A stretch of 64,000 bases of DNA from Rotaria sp. Silwood1. Its lineage: Eukaryota; Rotifera; Eurotatoria; Philodinida; Philodinidae. The translations under genes were made by a program, and so were the position numbers. This document shows positions 24,010 to 35,760 of this stretch, one piece after another (within the stretch, counting starts at the first letter, position 1; each line of letters begins with the position of its first letter). The notes under the pieces were generated by a model. The model made no database searches. It saw only the letters and a list, made by a program, of their open reading frames with translations, and was not told the origin of the DNA. Location: contig CAJNOP010000212.1 in the NCBI GenBank assembly GCA_905250075.1, positions 62,001-126,000 of the forward strand, written 5' to 3'.

Positions 24010-27000
24010 AATGATCTATAAATGAGAATACAAGCATGAAAAAGATATTTTTTTTCTTAGTTGATTGCAATATCAAGAAAATATGAACCATTATACGTTG
24101 TCCATGTACGTTAGCCTAAAATGAATCTAAAAAGAATTTCTTAAAAATTAATATCCATGAAACAGATTGATAGTCACCGCTTAACTGCTGCATATCAAGC
24201 TCTAGCAAATTGTCTAACAATTAACTCATTAACAATTAACTTTAAGTAATTGAATGAGGCAGTTTTGAGTTTTTCTCTACGCCAGTATAGAAGAAACGAT
24301 GATGATTAGATCGATTGAGAGCTTGGATAAAAGTTCTGTCTTATATGACCCAAACAAAACTGTGTTTTGTCCATGCTAGTGTCGCGAAAAATTCAAAACT
24401 ACCCAACACAATCGCTTAAAAAATATTGGTTTCAATTAACATGTTGTTTGAAACTATTGAAATGGATGACCATCGCTTCTTGTTAAAGCTTCGTTTTCAA
24501 CAAATGATTATTCTACAGTATGATAAACTGGCAAGGATATTGAAAAATTGTTGATCAAAATTCAATAGGTAGCCCATGATCAAATTTCGAATCATAGCCA
24601 CTGATCTACGCATATTTTCGTTGGGATTGATGCTTGATGTTGTAAGAAGTATGGATAGCAACAAGGGAACACACGATAAGCTAGCAATATCAAGTAACAA
24701 AAACATGGTATTTATTAAAAATACACAAAGAAACTTATATATCTATATGTGAGTTGCGATGTAACCATATATCAGCGATAAGCATCAAAAACTCACGTCG
24801 CAAACTATTCTATATGGAAGAACAGTATAACACGTGTCTTGATATCAACCTTTGGGCAACTTTCTTCTCTTTGTTTCATACTTCGCTTTGTTTGTCTCTG
24901 TGCGCATCTCTTACAAGTCATATATGGCTTATATTAATCAATAGAATTCTTGGTTAGCTTACTACTCTATTTTCACACTCTTATCAGCGGAATAGAACGT
25001 ACAACATTCAGAATTTGAAAGAAATATATCATGATCAAAGGCTGGTGGTCAAGTAAAATTTATTATTTTGCATATTAGAGTGATTTTGTCACTCTAATTT
25101 ATACGTGTTAATATGCAGATCCATCTTCCCAGCTAACACAATAAGTAACGTAATAGACTGAGTTCATGGTATACTCTGCTAAAAGTTTTACAGTGACTGA
25201 ATCTAAGCATGGCAAGAGAGTTCATTTGCACTATCGTTTCAATCAAACATAATACAAATAAATTGACTTCCTGCGAATAAAATATTATAACTGTTACAAC
25301 AGAATCCCAAAGTAAACAACATTGCTTTCATTGTCAAGGTTCTTATGCCGAAAGAAACAGTTGAAAAAAAACTTCTTGCCTGTACGCACCTTTCAGTTGG
25401 TTTCAAAGTCGCAAATTTTTTCAATATATCAACTGTTATCGCGCAATAGTTTTACTCGGAAAATATTCTACTTGCACTCCAGTTATTAATCATCCTTGCA
25501 TACATGCTATTTGATAAAGGATAGATCTGAGAAAGACTTATAAAGCGCAAAAACCGTCCTATGGATTCGGATGGTATATTGCAGCTGGTTGTCTAAGGCA
25601 GGTTTTCATTCGAAAGGAAAAATTACTTTTATCAACACAATTTATTGATTACTTTTTCAAAACTTTATTGCACATCCAGCAACATAATACAAATGAAATC
25701 AGTTAGGACTTTTTCAAATTAAAAATGACTTTGACTCTTGAAAAATATGAAACGTAGTTTCGCATGGAAATGCTTTTATGAAATTCGTTTTGCACAAAAT
25801 CGTTCTTCTACTGAGTTCCTATCAGTGATTGTTTGGTTTTACACTTCGATTACTTCGTTAAAAAATGAAGAGCACAAAAATTTTCTCCATCAACTGAATC
25901 AGTAATAGAAATAAATCTTGGCTAGTTCCATTAAAAAAAACTTTTTATCGGTCGACTTTCGATATATCCCACAATGAAACTAAAAAATGTTGAAAACAAG
26001 TTAATATTCATTCGATAAGAGTATAGTGAGAACTAATTTTTGAAAGGAAATAGTTATGTTGTTTCATGCCGATAGAAGAAAGTGGATTTGATCGCTGAGA
26101 TTGATTTCCATTGAAATTGACGACATCTCTTCATAAGACGCCATTCAAAACATAAAAACGAATATTTTGAAAGCAAATTTGTCACATATAAAAAAAAATG
26201 CAAAGAATTTATTTCTAATTTCCATAAAACATTGAGCAGACACGGGTTTACAGGAGAACTGAGTCAACATACCTTCCAAATTAAAGGACTTTGTTTATGA
26301 TACATGCGCAATCTAAAAAAGTTATCGTAATTCTGGAGCACTTTTGGCTCAACTATAATGCAAGGTTAGTTTGAAGTAAAACTTTCAACCATTGTAGATC
26401 TCAGAGTTGGTAATTATTCCGATAAGTTTTACTATTATTGGTCAAAGTTACGTCTTACTTTGTGACTCTATTAAATAAGTCTTTTCGTGACTTTTAACAA
26501 ACTAGAAACCGAGTCGACACTTTAGCCGATTACCTGTCGGATCGGATTGAACTTCTACAACTGACCAATTTTCCTGTGATTTTTCCACTTTTTTATAAAA
26601 TTTTTCGGACACTGCAGCTAGTATATTATGCTTTTTTTATCGATTTTCAGGTGCGTCCTTCTATAGATGACCTTAGGTCTCCATTTATATTTGAACCTAG
26701 TAAAAAATTGTTACGTAGAAATTATATTGAAGTTGTTCTTGCCTATACTACAATTTGAGCGTAAGCTGCAGCTAGACAGCAATGTCATCTGTTTATAAGA
26801 CAATACGAAGCTACACGCATATATGGAGTCAACGGCATAGTGCAAAGAGTATTTCATAAGCAACCACAAATGGTCATTACACAGGTTTGACCTGAATGTG
26901 CTGGCTTATAATGAATGGGACCCTATCGCAAATAATACGCAATAAAATTAAATTTAAAAGTATAGTTCATTAAATGGCGAAGTACGAAAATGAATTTGTC

Positions 27001-28919
27001 GTGTGCTGAAAAATGATCTTGTTCACAGCGTCGAAACTTAATCAAAGAGAATTTGAATTATGCCGAAAACAAAGGTATGCATATATAATAAATGTTTCTT
27101 TGTAGACTATAGAATTTTTCATGCTGCATCTAGCAGTATATTTTGTTTTTTAATAAAATGTATTCGGTAATGAAAAGATGAAATCCAAAGTGAAACTATT
27201 CCTTATTGCTCACAACAAATAAAAATCATCTTACTAACATATTTTCTACTTCACGCAATATTAAAAACCTAGCAGACATTGAATCTTACCACTACGAGCA
27301 TAGAAAAAGAATAATGTTTTCACCAAATGTGGAATTTTGTAGCCCACATTTGTAGAAACTAAAGCTAGAAAGACTAAAAATACAAACAGCCGACAAATAC
27401 ATGTATGCTCTAGAGACATTTTTACAAATACAAGTTGATATTGATAGAAAAAGTAGAATGATTTTTTCAGCTATACTGATGGATTGTTGATGGCTTGTAC
27501 TTATCAACAAGCTCTGTACGTTCATCAATATCTAGAAAAGCAAATTAAAATAGATACAAGAGAACTAGCGTTCAGCTTTTAAACTTGCTCATTAAAATAG
27601 ACATGTGAACTAAAAGCTATCTGTAGCTGCATGTCTATCTAAGTGGTTTTCTTGGTTTCCGACAATAATCCTGTTGAATTAACACAATTTTACAATATTT
27701 TTTTATCTTTTTTTCTCGACCAATACCTAAGACTGTATTAATTCCTGCGTTATTAGAATGCACCTTTACCTTTATATCAACTTCATCAATACATATTACT
27801 CTATGTATGAAGAACATTATGCTCTTAAGAATCAGAACTCTAAAGAAACTTCTAGACATAAAAAACTTGATAAACAAAACTTGATTTGGCAACAAGTGTA
27901 GGGGTATATAATGTTTATATATGCTATGAGAACATATCGGATGGAAGCAGAGTTTTGACTAAGTTGTACTGTAAAAACCGAATTCTAGGTAAACACCTGC
28001 ATTGTATAAATAGAGAATGCTATATTTATCTGTGAGAGCAGAATTATAGACTCTTGTTTAATCATTCTAACATTGTTAATAAGAATAAAAGAGCCTATAT
28101 CACAAAATTCATAAATTCTGCTACAGAAAAATTACACCATCACTGTTTTATTGATGATGACAGAACGCTCTTGATGGTCCAAGTGTTTCTCGATGAGTTA
28201 TGCCTTCATAATCTGTGTCTATTTGAATATCATCATCAATTAGACCGTGTGAGTGGGTACCTAATTTGTAAAGCCAAAGAGGGATCAATGATGTGGAGAG
28301 ATTATTTCCGTTAGCGTGCGCATGTGAACACCTATTTCTGTGGTAAGTCATTTATTCCCAATAGACACTGACAAAAATTAACCAAAAATAAATGTGGAAA
28401 CTCCAGATTTAAATCCAAGTATTATGTGTACTTCAAAAAATAAAAACACAGAAGCAATTTCTGTTTAAGTATCTTTGCAATAGGTGAATTAGCCTTCTTG
28501 TTTCTTAAGGTTTTATATACCATTTTGTAGCCCGTAAAATTCTCTATCGAATGGTATATAATCGCTGAAGTTCTGTTTGATTATGAGAGAAATAGTTTTT
28601 TTTACGAAAACGGGGATAGGTCAATGTTCGCATAGAAAAGCATAGGAAATAATGATATTTTTGCGATAACTCAGCAATTTCTTGAAGAATCATTCTCATC
28701 TTCGAACTCGATCGAGATATCGATGAGACGATTCTGTGTACAAAATTTCATCACAATCGGACTATCCTTTGAAGAGTTATCGTGTAAACGGCTGGCCGGA
28801 CACACTGACCGTTTCTCTAGTGTACTCACTTTTTGAGTACACCAAAAACAAGTCATACGGCTGTTTCTTTTATTCCACTATTGGTCCATTTCCGCCGGAA
28901 TGTTGTTGTAAAAGAGACG
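24010..28919. other. Long gene-poor stretch
   Basis: About 4.9 kb without a convincing gene. Short frames occur on both strands (minus 24497-24706, plus 24754-24957, minus 25239-25424, plus 26576-26758, minus 27292-27528 and 27635-27895, plus 28054-28314, plus 28736-29041, which runs into the foldback element). None shows a domain, conserved motif or splice context. Near 28818-28848 a short palindrome GTGTACTCA...TGAGTACAC is present. I see no tRNA or rRNA gene. Confidence 0.45.
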
Positions 28920-28928
28920 CAACTTCCT

Positions 28929-30152
28929 GGGTATTCGTAATTTATGAGAACACCACAAACACCCAACTTTGTAAAAACGCATATGGGTCATCTTCACTAA
29001 CACCCACAACTTGGAGAGTTATGTGCACAAACACCCACTAACACCCACTTTGTCCGACTCCTAGAAAAAATAAACCGTCAACAAAGACCAAAAAATGACC
29101 CCCTTCAACACTAACACCCAAAATCTCACTTATTGTCCATACAAGCACCCCAAGTTGTATTCACTAACACCCACAGAACTCAATAATCTATATTCTGACC
29201 CGAATAAGTGCTATCCCCGAATAACTTTTTCTGATAAACTTTTCTCTGGAAACACATCATACCAGTCCAAAAGTCCTTATATTCACCCACTAACACCCAA
29301 AATCTCACTTATAGTCCACACAAGCACCCCAAGTTGTATTCACTAACACCCACAGAACTCAATGATCTACATTCTGACCCGAATAAGTGCTATCCCCGAA
29401 TAACTTTTTCTGATAAACTTTTCTCTGGAAACATACCTTAAATCCCCTCCCCTCTAGAAAAAAATGCTGTTTTTCAAGAAGTAAATAATAGAAATCATCA
29501 AAAATTTGGACCAAAAAGGGGGTATCGATTTAAAAATCATACCGTTTCTGGAAGAACAGAACATTGGCTATCTTTCTATGCATTTATCCCAATTTTTATT
29601 TTTCTGACGAAAACCGACTTTTGTCGATGCGGCAAAGGTTGAAGAGATGTTTCCAGAGAAAAGTTTATCAGAAAAAGTTATTCGGGGATAGCACTTATTC
29701 GGGTCAGAATGTAGATCATTGAGTTCTGTGGGTGTTAGTGAATACAACTTGGGGTGCTTGTGTGGACTATAAGTGAGATTTTGGGTGTTAGTGGGTGAAT
29801 ATAAGGACTTTTGGACTGGTATGATGTGTTTCCAGAGAAAAGTTTATCAGAAAAAGTTATTCGGGGATAGCACTTATTCGGGTCAGAATATAGATTATTG
29901 AGTTCTGTGGGTGTTAGTGAATACAACTTGGGGTGCTTGTATGGACAATAAGTGAGATTTTGGGTGTTAGTGTTGAAGGGGGTCATTTTTTGGTCTTTGT
30001 TGACGGTTTATTTTTTCTAGGAGTCGGACAAAGTGGGTGTTAGTGGGTGTTTGTGCACATAACTCTCCAAGTTGTGGGTGTTAGTGAAGATGACCCATAT
30101 GCGTTTTTACAAAGTTGGGTGTTTGTGGTGTTCTCATAAATTACGAATACCC
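28929..30152. mobile_element. Foldback element with 506-bp inverted arms and a 9-bp target duplication (Mutator-like)
   Basis: The left arm 28929-29434 and right arm 29647-30152 are each 506 bp and close to perfect reverse complements, separated by a 212-bp spacer. The ends read GGGTATTCGTAATTTATGAG inward on both sides. The sequence CAACTTCCT occurs directly before the left end (28920-28928) and directly after the right end (30153-30161), which is a 9-bp target duplication and shows the element moved as a unit. Long inverted termini, GGG ends and a 9-bp duplication suit a non-autonomous Mutator-like (MULE/foldback) element. Each arm contains a 179-bp tandem duplication (in the left arm 29111-29289 and 29290-29434) and many CTAACACCCAC motifs. 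Identical 83-codon frames in the two arms are by-products of the symmetry. Confidence 0.88.
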
Positions 30153-30161
30153 CAACTTCCT

Positions 30162-31914
30162 CATCATCTATAAAAATCTAAAGACAATAGACACTAAGAG
30201 TTAATAGACTCGGAGAGAAACCGTGTTGCGTTGTAGAGCATCGACGGACTATTGTACTATAGGTCAAGTACAAGCAGTATCTATTTGAAATTTACTATAC
30301 CAGACACACACAGATCAGGAGCACTCTAGGTCGAAAGTGAGCCATCGGATTCTGTCGAATCTGTCTCAATCCGATGAATTCCGATGACTGAATCCTATAG
30401 AATTCCGATTGTCGGAATCCAGTTGGTTCCATCAAGTTCCGAGAAGTTAGTCGTCGAGTTGCAGTGGAACATATGTTTCGGGTATAAATTTATTACTAAT
30501 TGAATGCTTCTTAAATTCCAACGAAAAAATGAGCTCAGGCATGCCGATGAATGAGCAGAATGAAGAAACATTATTACAAAATGATTATCGAAGCACTATT
30601 TTCCAAATAAAACTCGATGATTTCTCATGCTTAATGTTTATCTCGCTACTGCAATAAGAATGAAAGCACCAAGTCGATTAGAGTGTTGCACGAGATAAGT
30701 ATTATAAACATTTAACTGAGTATAAGACTTGAACGCTCAATTAGTAATAAATAGGCATCAAATACTTTCGATATGAGCATTGTACTTGAGCAAGAGTTAT
30801 TTAGACAAAAATAATTTCTCATATCATAATATTTTAACTGTATCAATGTACAGAATACTGATCAGTGGTCTCTTTTCATTATGGTATGCTTCTATTATTT
30901 GTACTCGTATGCTTTGTCTGAGGCATCAAAATTATTTGGCAACAGATCTTCTCTACCGTTTATTAATTACATGCCAAGCTTCTTTTCTTTATTCGTTTTG
31001 CTTTCGACTGAGGGTTGATGTTCTCTCGTGTTAGTTATAGAGTGAGACAAAAACGTAGGTACTTGCTAAAACAAATGTCTTCTTTTCTTTTATTACAGAT
31101 CTGAAAATGCTCTAATTACGATATAAAATATTTTGTAACCACACGAATAACACCCTAAATTGTCAAAACTCTATCCCTATCGCTGGGGAAGATATATAGC
31201 TGGTACTATAGAGAAGTCCTTTTTTGTGACCCAATAGAATCTCTTATATATAAGGAAATACCTAGAATAGTAAGCTTTTATCATAAATACAATATCAAAC
31301 AATACAGCAATTTATATTTTCATCTTATTATAGTAGTTTTCTATTGGTTGAAGGATCATCATTATTAATAACACACTATAATCTTTCGCAGCGTCGAACT
31401 CATCCAGCTTCAGCACCATTACAACTTGGGTATCTTCCATATGAAAAAATTCATCCAAATGAAAGACCGATAATCAGTAATAATCATCCTTTTACACAGC
31501 CAATTAGAGATGACCACCTTTCCACCAGCATATTACAGATATCCAATTAACTTTTTGGCATAATTAATTCACCTGTACTCTGCCAATATTTTCTCATTTC
31601 ATTTTCTTCCTTTTCACTTATTTTTCATGGTTTCATGCAAGTCTTCAGTACTATGTATTTTTCGGTCACGTAAACAGAATCTTCTCTATAGTATGAGCCA
31701 TATAATTTTCCTTAAGGTAGTGCTGGGCTTATGAACATTTAGGATCCTATTCATTTAGCTGCAAAATATTTTCTATTCTACTTAGAACATTCAAGAGTTT
31801 ATAATAACATAGAAAAACAAAGAATTTCTAACAAGTACTAAAGCTTTTACCTTAAACCATAAGTTGTACGGGACTAAGATTATAACCATTGCCGTGCCAG
31901 TTGAAGATTATAGT
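30162..31914. other. Intergenic stretch with a TCGGATT-rich cluster and one coding-like fragment
   Basis: At about 30343-30445 the hexamer-like motifs CGGATT, AATCCGA and TTCCGA recur every 10-25 bases on both strands. At 31344-31550 a plus-strand frame of 68 codons (containing QLGYLPYEKIHPNERPIIS) has balanced, protein-like composition and could be a stray exon, but I do not recognise it. The remainder shows nothing I can name. Confidence 0.4.
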
Positions 31915-32362
31915 GATAAGGATATAGACGTATGGGGTATGGGTGTAAGGGTATGGGCATAGGAGTATAGGTATAAGGATATAGACGTATGGGGTTTGGG
32001 TGTAAGGGTATGGGCATAGGAGTATAAGTATAAGGATATAGACATAACGACATAGGTGTAAAGGTATATGTATAAGGATATACGGATAAGGGTATAGGGA
32101 TAAGGGTATAGGGATAAGGGTATAGGGATAAGGGTATATGGATAAGAGTATAGGAATAAGAGTATAGGGATAAGAGTATAAGTATAACGGTATAGGCATA
32201 TGGATATAGGTGTAAGGATATAGGCATAAGGGTACAAGTATAAGGATATAGATATAAGGGTATAGGTGTAAGAATATACGCATAGGAATATAGGTGTAAG
32301 GATATAGGCATAAGGATATACGTGTAAGGATATGGGTATGAGGGTATGGGTGTAAGGTTATA
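31915..32362. repeat. Satellite of degenerate 7-bp units (GGGTATA / GGATATA / GGTGTAA)
   Basis: About 450 bases resolve into consecutive heptamers, often paired as 14-bp dimers such as GGGTATAGGGATAA, which repeats nearly perfectly at about 32095-32140. Because the minus strand has no stop codon in any register of this unit, all three minus frames stay open (up to 169 codons of Pro-Tyr-Ile-Leu-type repeats). They should not be taken as genes. A G-rich heptamer array is reminiscent of telomere-type repeats, but the unit is not a known telomere motif to me. Confidence 0.9.
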
Positions 32363-33400
32363 GTTTACGAATTTGTAATATCTTTGCACAGTGTTTATTG
32401 ACTATATCTGGATTTCTCTCGCGTTTGCTTTCTCAAAAAGATGATAAGAAGGGCAGACAATGGATTTTTTTACCATTGTAGGCAGAAATCTTAATATTTA
32501 TTATTTAAGTAACAGATGATAGCGAATCGGAAAGAGAACAACCACTGAAACCTAATGATTAAATTCCGATTGAATCCTGTCGAATATGTTAACTTTCGTT
32601 GCAGGATTCGATAAAACCTTACCGGATCCTTTCATCGGTACTTGTCGGATACGATAAGATCGTTCCCTAGTTAAATGTCTGTCGGATTCCGGGTCACTGG
32701 ATTCTGGACTCAACCCGATAGAATCCGACCGGATTAAGTCGAAATCTTACTATTTCCGACATAATCTGACATTGAATCCGACAAGATTCAATGATCGGAT
32801 TTCTCGACCTCAGATAGAGAGAACGAGATAACTGTAATCCTTTCCAAAGTATACACGAAATATTGTTCTCCTTGATCTGATATTATATTCCTAGCAAGCT
32901 CCATTTTGTTCTGTCTGTGAAAAGATTGAAGATTAGAAAAACACAGGAAGTAGCTGCAAGTATGATTGAGAGTTGAGGTGTGTCAGTAGCTGTGATACAT
33001 CTAGTTACGATGAACATACGGCTATAACAATCTCATTCAGACGCTACGATCACAACCATACCCTTACCTATACTGAATCGGATTGTTTTTCATCTATTGA
33101 CAAAAACTCAAAGTTAAGATGACAATGTGACAAACAAAGAGTACTATGATCTTTTGTTTGATAACACAATTAATCCTTAAAAAAATAAAATTAATTTTAT
33201 CTTTTCGAAAAGATTTCACTGAAATAATAGGATAAAACTCAATCAGTTATTATTTATTAGTCATGCTTAATTATATGTAATTTTACTGTTAGTTCAATGA
33301 TTTCTTAATGAAGCCGATTATAAAAAATGCAAAAATTGTACAAAAAAAAGTGAAAGAAAGAACCTTTTTCTCATCGAAGTTGTTTTGTTCAAATATTATT
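32363..33400. other. Intergenic stretch with a second TCGGATT cluster
   Basis: At about 32560-32800 motifs of the type TCGGATTC, GAATCCGA and ACCGGAT recur densely in both orientations, echoing the cluster at 30343-30445 on the other side of the heptamer satellite. The rest is AT-rich DNA downstream of the C2-domain gene without recognisable features. Confidence 0.45.
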
Positions 33401-33898
33401 TTATTTCTGCAATAAAAAAATAAATAAAATATAATCAGTTTTTATTTTTATCAAAATAAAAATCTTTCTTACATGATGTTCAATAATAACATGAATCGCT
33501 CCGTTTGAACTGCGACCTATGCCAACTGAAAAATTCACCCATAGATCAAGACGATCTTTGCCAAAAACATGCTTCTGTAGACTGATTTTTGTGGAACCAA
33601 TCAAATCTCGTCCAATTAGATCATCATCATAAACATCTATTTGTAACTCATCTTGATCCTTTTGCAAATCACTTAAAAATACAGTACAAAAAAATTTATT
33701 AATCACATAAACAGCTTACAAAGTCAATGTTTCATTCCACGTCGGATTATTTGAATTTTTAATCACTTTTGTGCGTTTTTTATTATGTTTATCCAAATAA
33801 ACTTCAGCATATGCATCATTTTCACTAAAAACATCTTGGCTTTTTAATTGACGACCTTCAACGATTGTCACTTTTAAGGTTCCGTATGGATGGCTCAT
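33401..33898 (-). CDS. Small single C2-domain protein
   Basis: Three exons (33898-33720, 33671-33473, 33406-33401) encode 127 residues. The last exon contributes only AAA TAA after a TTGCAG acceptor. The protein is one C2 domain and little else: GTLKVTIVEGRQLKSQD starts strand 1, NNPTWNETLTFDL marks the middle strands, and VYDDDLIGRDLIGS the calcium-binding loop 3. The five usual calcium ligands are all present (D22, D28, D75, D77, D82), so calcium-dependent lipid binding is likely. Free-standing C2 proteins of this size are known in plants and protists and occur as small families in some invertebrates. Partner and function are unknown. Both introns are short (48 and 66 bases). Confidence 0.88.
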
Positions 33899-34739
33899 TA
33901 TTTCTTTCTTTCTTTTTAAATTGGGAATGTATACTTGTGTGCGTGTAGTTTACAAAGTCAGTAGTAATAATATCTATAATATATGTTACAACTATGTCAA
34001 AGAAACAAAGAACAAAAAGTAATTTGCATCAAATAAGATCTTTTTCTTTCGAAAACTTACGAGGGTTGACGAGCAAAAAGACATCTCGAAGAATAATGGT
34101 GACTTGTAAATCAGAAACGACAAAATAGAACAAACAAACGCTGTTTCTTTTTCTTATTTACTTTACCTATTTTTTATGTTTCTACCGTCAGAAAGTGCAC
34201 AGAAAATCTGATAAGAAAAGAAAAGACCGGTACGGAACTGTTCTGAAGTCTTAATAACTAAATATATGACTTTATTGGATTGCGTAGATTTGCGGGTGTG
34301 ACTTTTGTGCGAGTGGTTATGGGCAGTGGTGTTAGTGTGCGTGTTAGTGTTGGTGTATGACAGTGTCATTCGTGAGTGGCATAGGTATGTGTTTGTATGA
34401 GAGCGCGAGTGAATTTCGAAAAAAAGACCTGCCACAATACTCACACTCGCATTGAAGGCGGCATTCACACTCACTCACAGCTTGATGATATGATTACTGA
34501 GTCCATCTCATTTCGGCCACAAAAGATAACAAAAATGTCCAAAATCTCTTAGCATGTTAGGATTTACATTCTTTCCAAGAGTTCATCTGAACGTTATTAT
34601 AAAATTTTATAATTAATATCTTGAATAAATGATATTATATTGATCCACCATTAAAGTAGGAAGAGACTTTATATTTAATTAGACAACAAAAAACAATGAA
34701 TGACTTCCCCTAATTTGTGGAATAATAAAATTCTTTACG
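33899..34739. other. Intergenic stretch with GT-rich low-complexity sequence
   Basis: Upstream of the C2 gene. At about 34285-34460 the plus strand is rich in GTG, GTT and GAGTG motifs (GTGTTAGTGTGCGTGTTAGT), reading as a Thr/His/Ser-rich minus frame of 103 codons. This is simple sequence, not a gene. Confidence 0.5.
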
Positions 34740-35760
34740 GCGAAAGAATCACAACAAGAATCAAACATTTGGAAAAATTACTAATTAAAACACCAACCAT
34801 TGAACAAAAAATTCGTTTTCTAAAATAATGTAAACATCATGTCATCATTTCAAGAGGTTTTCTCATTAAACATAACACTAATAATCACAAAGACCAAATA
34901 ATTATATACAAAACAATGATCAAAATAAGAAACAACGCGTTACAGTAGGAATACAAATAACTCCAATAAAGCTCTACTGAAATAGACGCTCAAAAATCAA
35001 TCGTGAATTTTTACATAAATGAATATCAATCTAACGGAAATCGTACAATAGATCTTCAATGAATGAATCCTGGACGTGTACGAAACAGAGATTCATGACA
35101 AAAACACATGAACAAAAGTTGAAAAATTGGATAAGGAATTCAAAACACCCAGAATAAAAAACAATGGAGAGAAAGACAACAATAATCAACGGACAAACAA
35201 ATAGTCTAATGTCATTAATATATCAAATAAAAATTTACATAAACATCAATTAAATGCATTAGGGAATGGTTTAAATTTTGTTACAACCTCTAAATCAATT
35301 TCATTGAGCATAAAGCATACGGAAAAAGTCACCACTTAAATCACTAACATTGATCAGACGAGCTGCAGTGACTCAGATATCAACCTTTGTTCAAACATGA
35401 TGGAAGTTAAAATTGACAACATTACAAAAAGTGAAAGAAAAACCTTAAACAACATTAGAAACATCAAAGATATTATGACCACACGAGACAATAAATGTGA
35501 AGAAGTCCTTGTTTTAAATAAAAATGATTGTATATAACTAATCGAAGAGACATTAAATGAAACTAAAATGTGCAACTAGTACGAAATCCAATTCATAACA
35601 TGAAAAACGATATTTCTGAACTCACTGAAAAATTATTCAAGCAAAAAGAAAACAATAAATCCAACAGCTCCGTCTAAATTCAATAGAAGACTGACTTCGA
35701 AGAACAACCAAACGTGCATAAAGTTAACCCTTTCATAAGATTAATTACTTGTTCGAAAAC
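34740..35760 (+). pseudogene. Decayed Penelope-like retroelement, reverse transcriptase N-terminal part
   Basis: Read on the plus strand, broken segments match the order of motifs that precede and enter the reverse transcriptase of Penelope-like elements. They are IEQKIRFLK-stop-CKHH with SRGFLIKHN (about 34798-34870), HQLNALGNGLNFVTTSKSIS (about 35245-35305), and KTLNNIRNIKDIMTTRDNK followed by VLVLNKNDC (about 35435-35530). The last corresponds to the family segment around the ADKG motif, which is damaged here. Stops and frame changes interrupt the reading throughout, and no catalytic YADD-type motif is visible. This is an old, inactive copy. Penelope-like elements, including the Athena group, are typical of bdelloid genomes. 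Confidence 0.6.

Noticed and set aside
29095..29986. Two identical 83-codon open frames on opposite strands
   Set aside because: They lie at mirrored positions in the inverted arms of the foldback element and have no motif; the identity comes from the palindrome.
28929..30152. CRISPR-like array suggested by the repeated units
   Set aside because: The repeats are two partial 179-bp tandem copies in inverted arms of a transposon in a eukaryotic genome, not short repeats with unique spacers.
31852..32389. Three overlapping minus-strand frames of 109, 143 and 169 codons rich in Tyr, Pro, Ile and Leu
   Set aside because: They are read-through of the 7-bp satellite, which has no stop codon on the minus strand in any frame.
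34163..34474. 103-codon Thr/His/Ser-rich minus-strand frame
   Set aside because: It is produced by GT-rich simple sequence on the plus strand.
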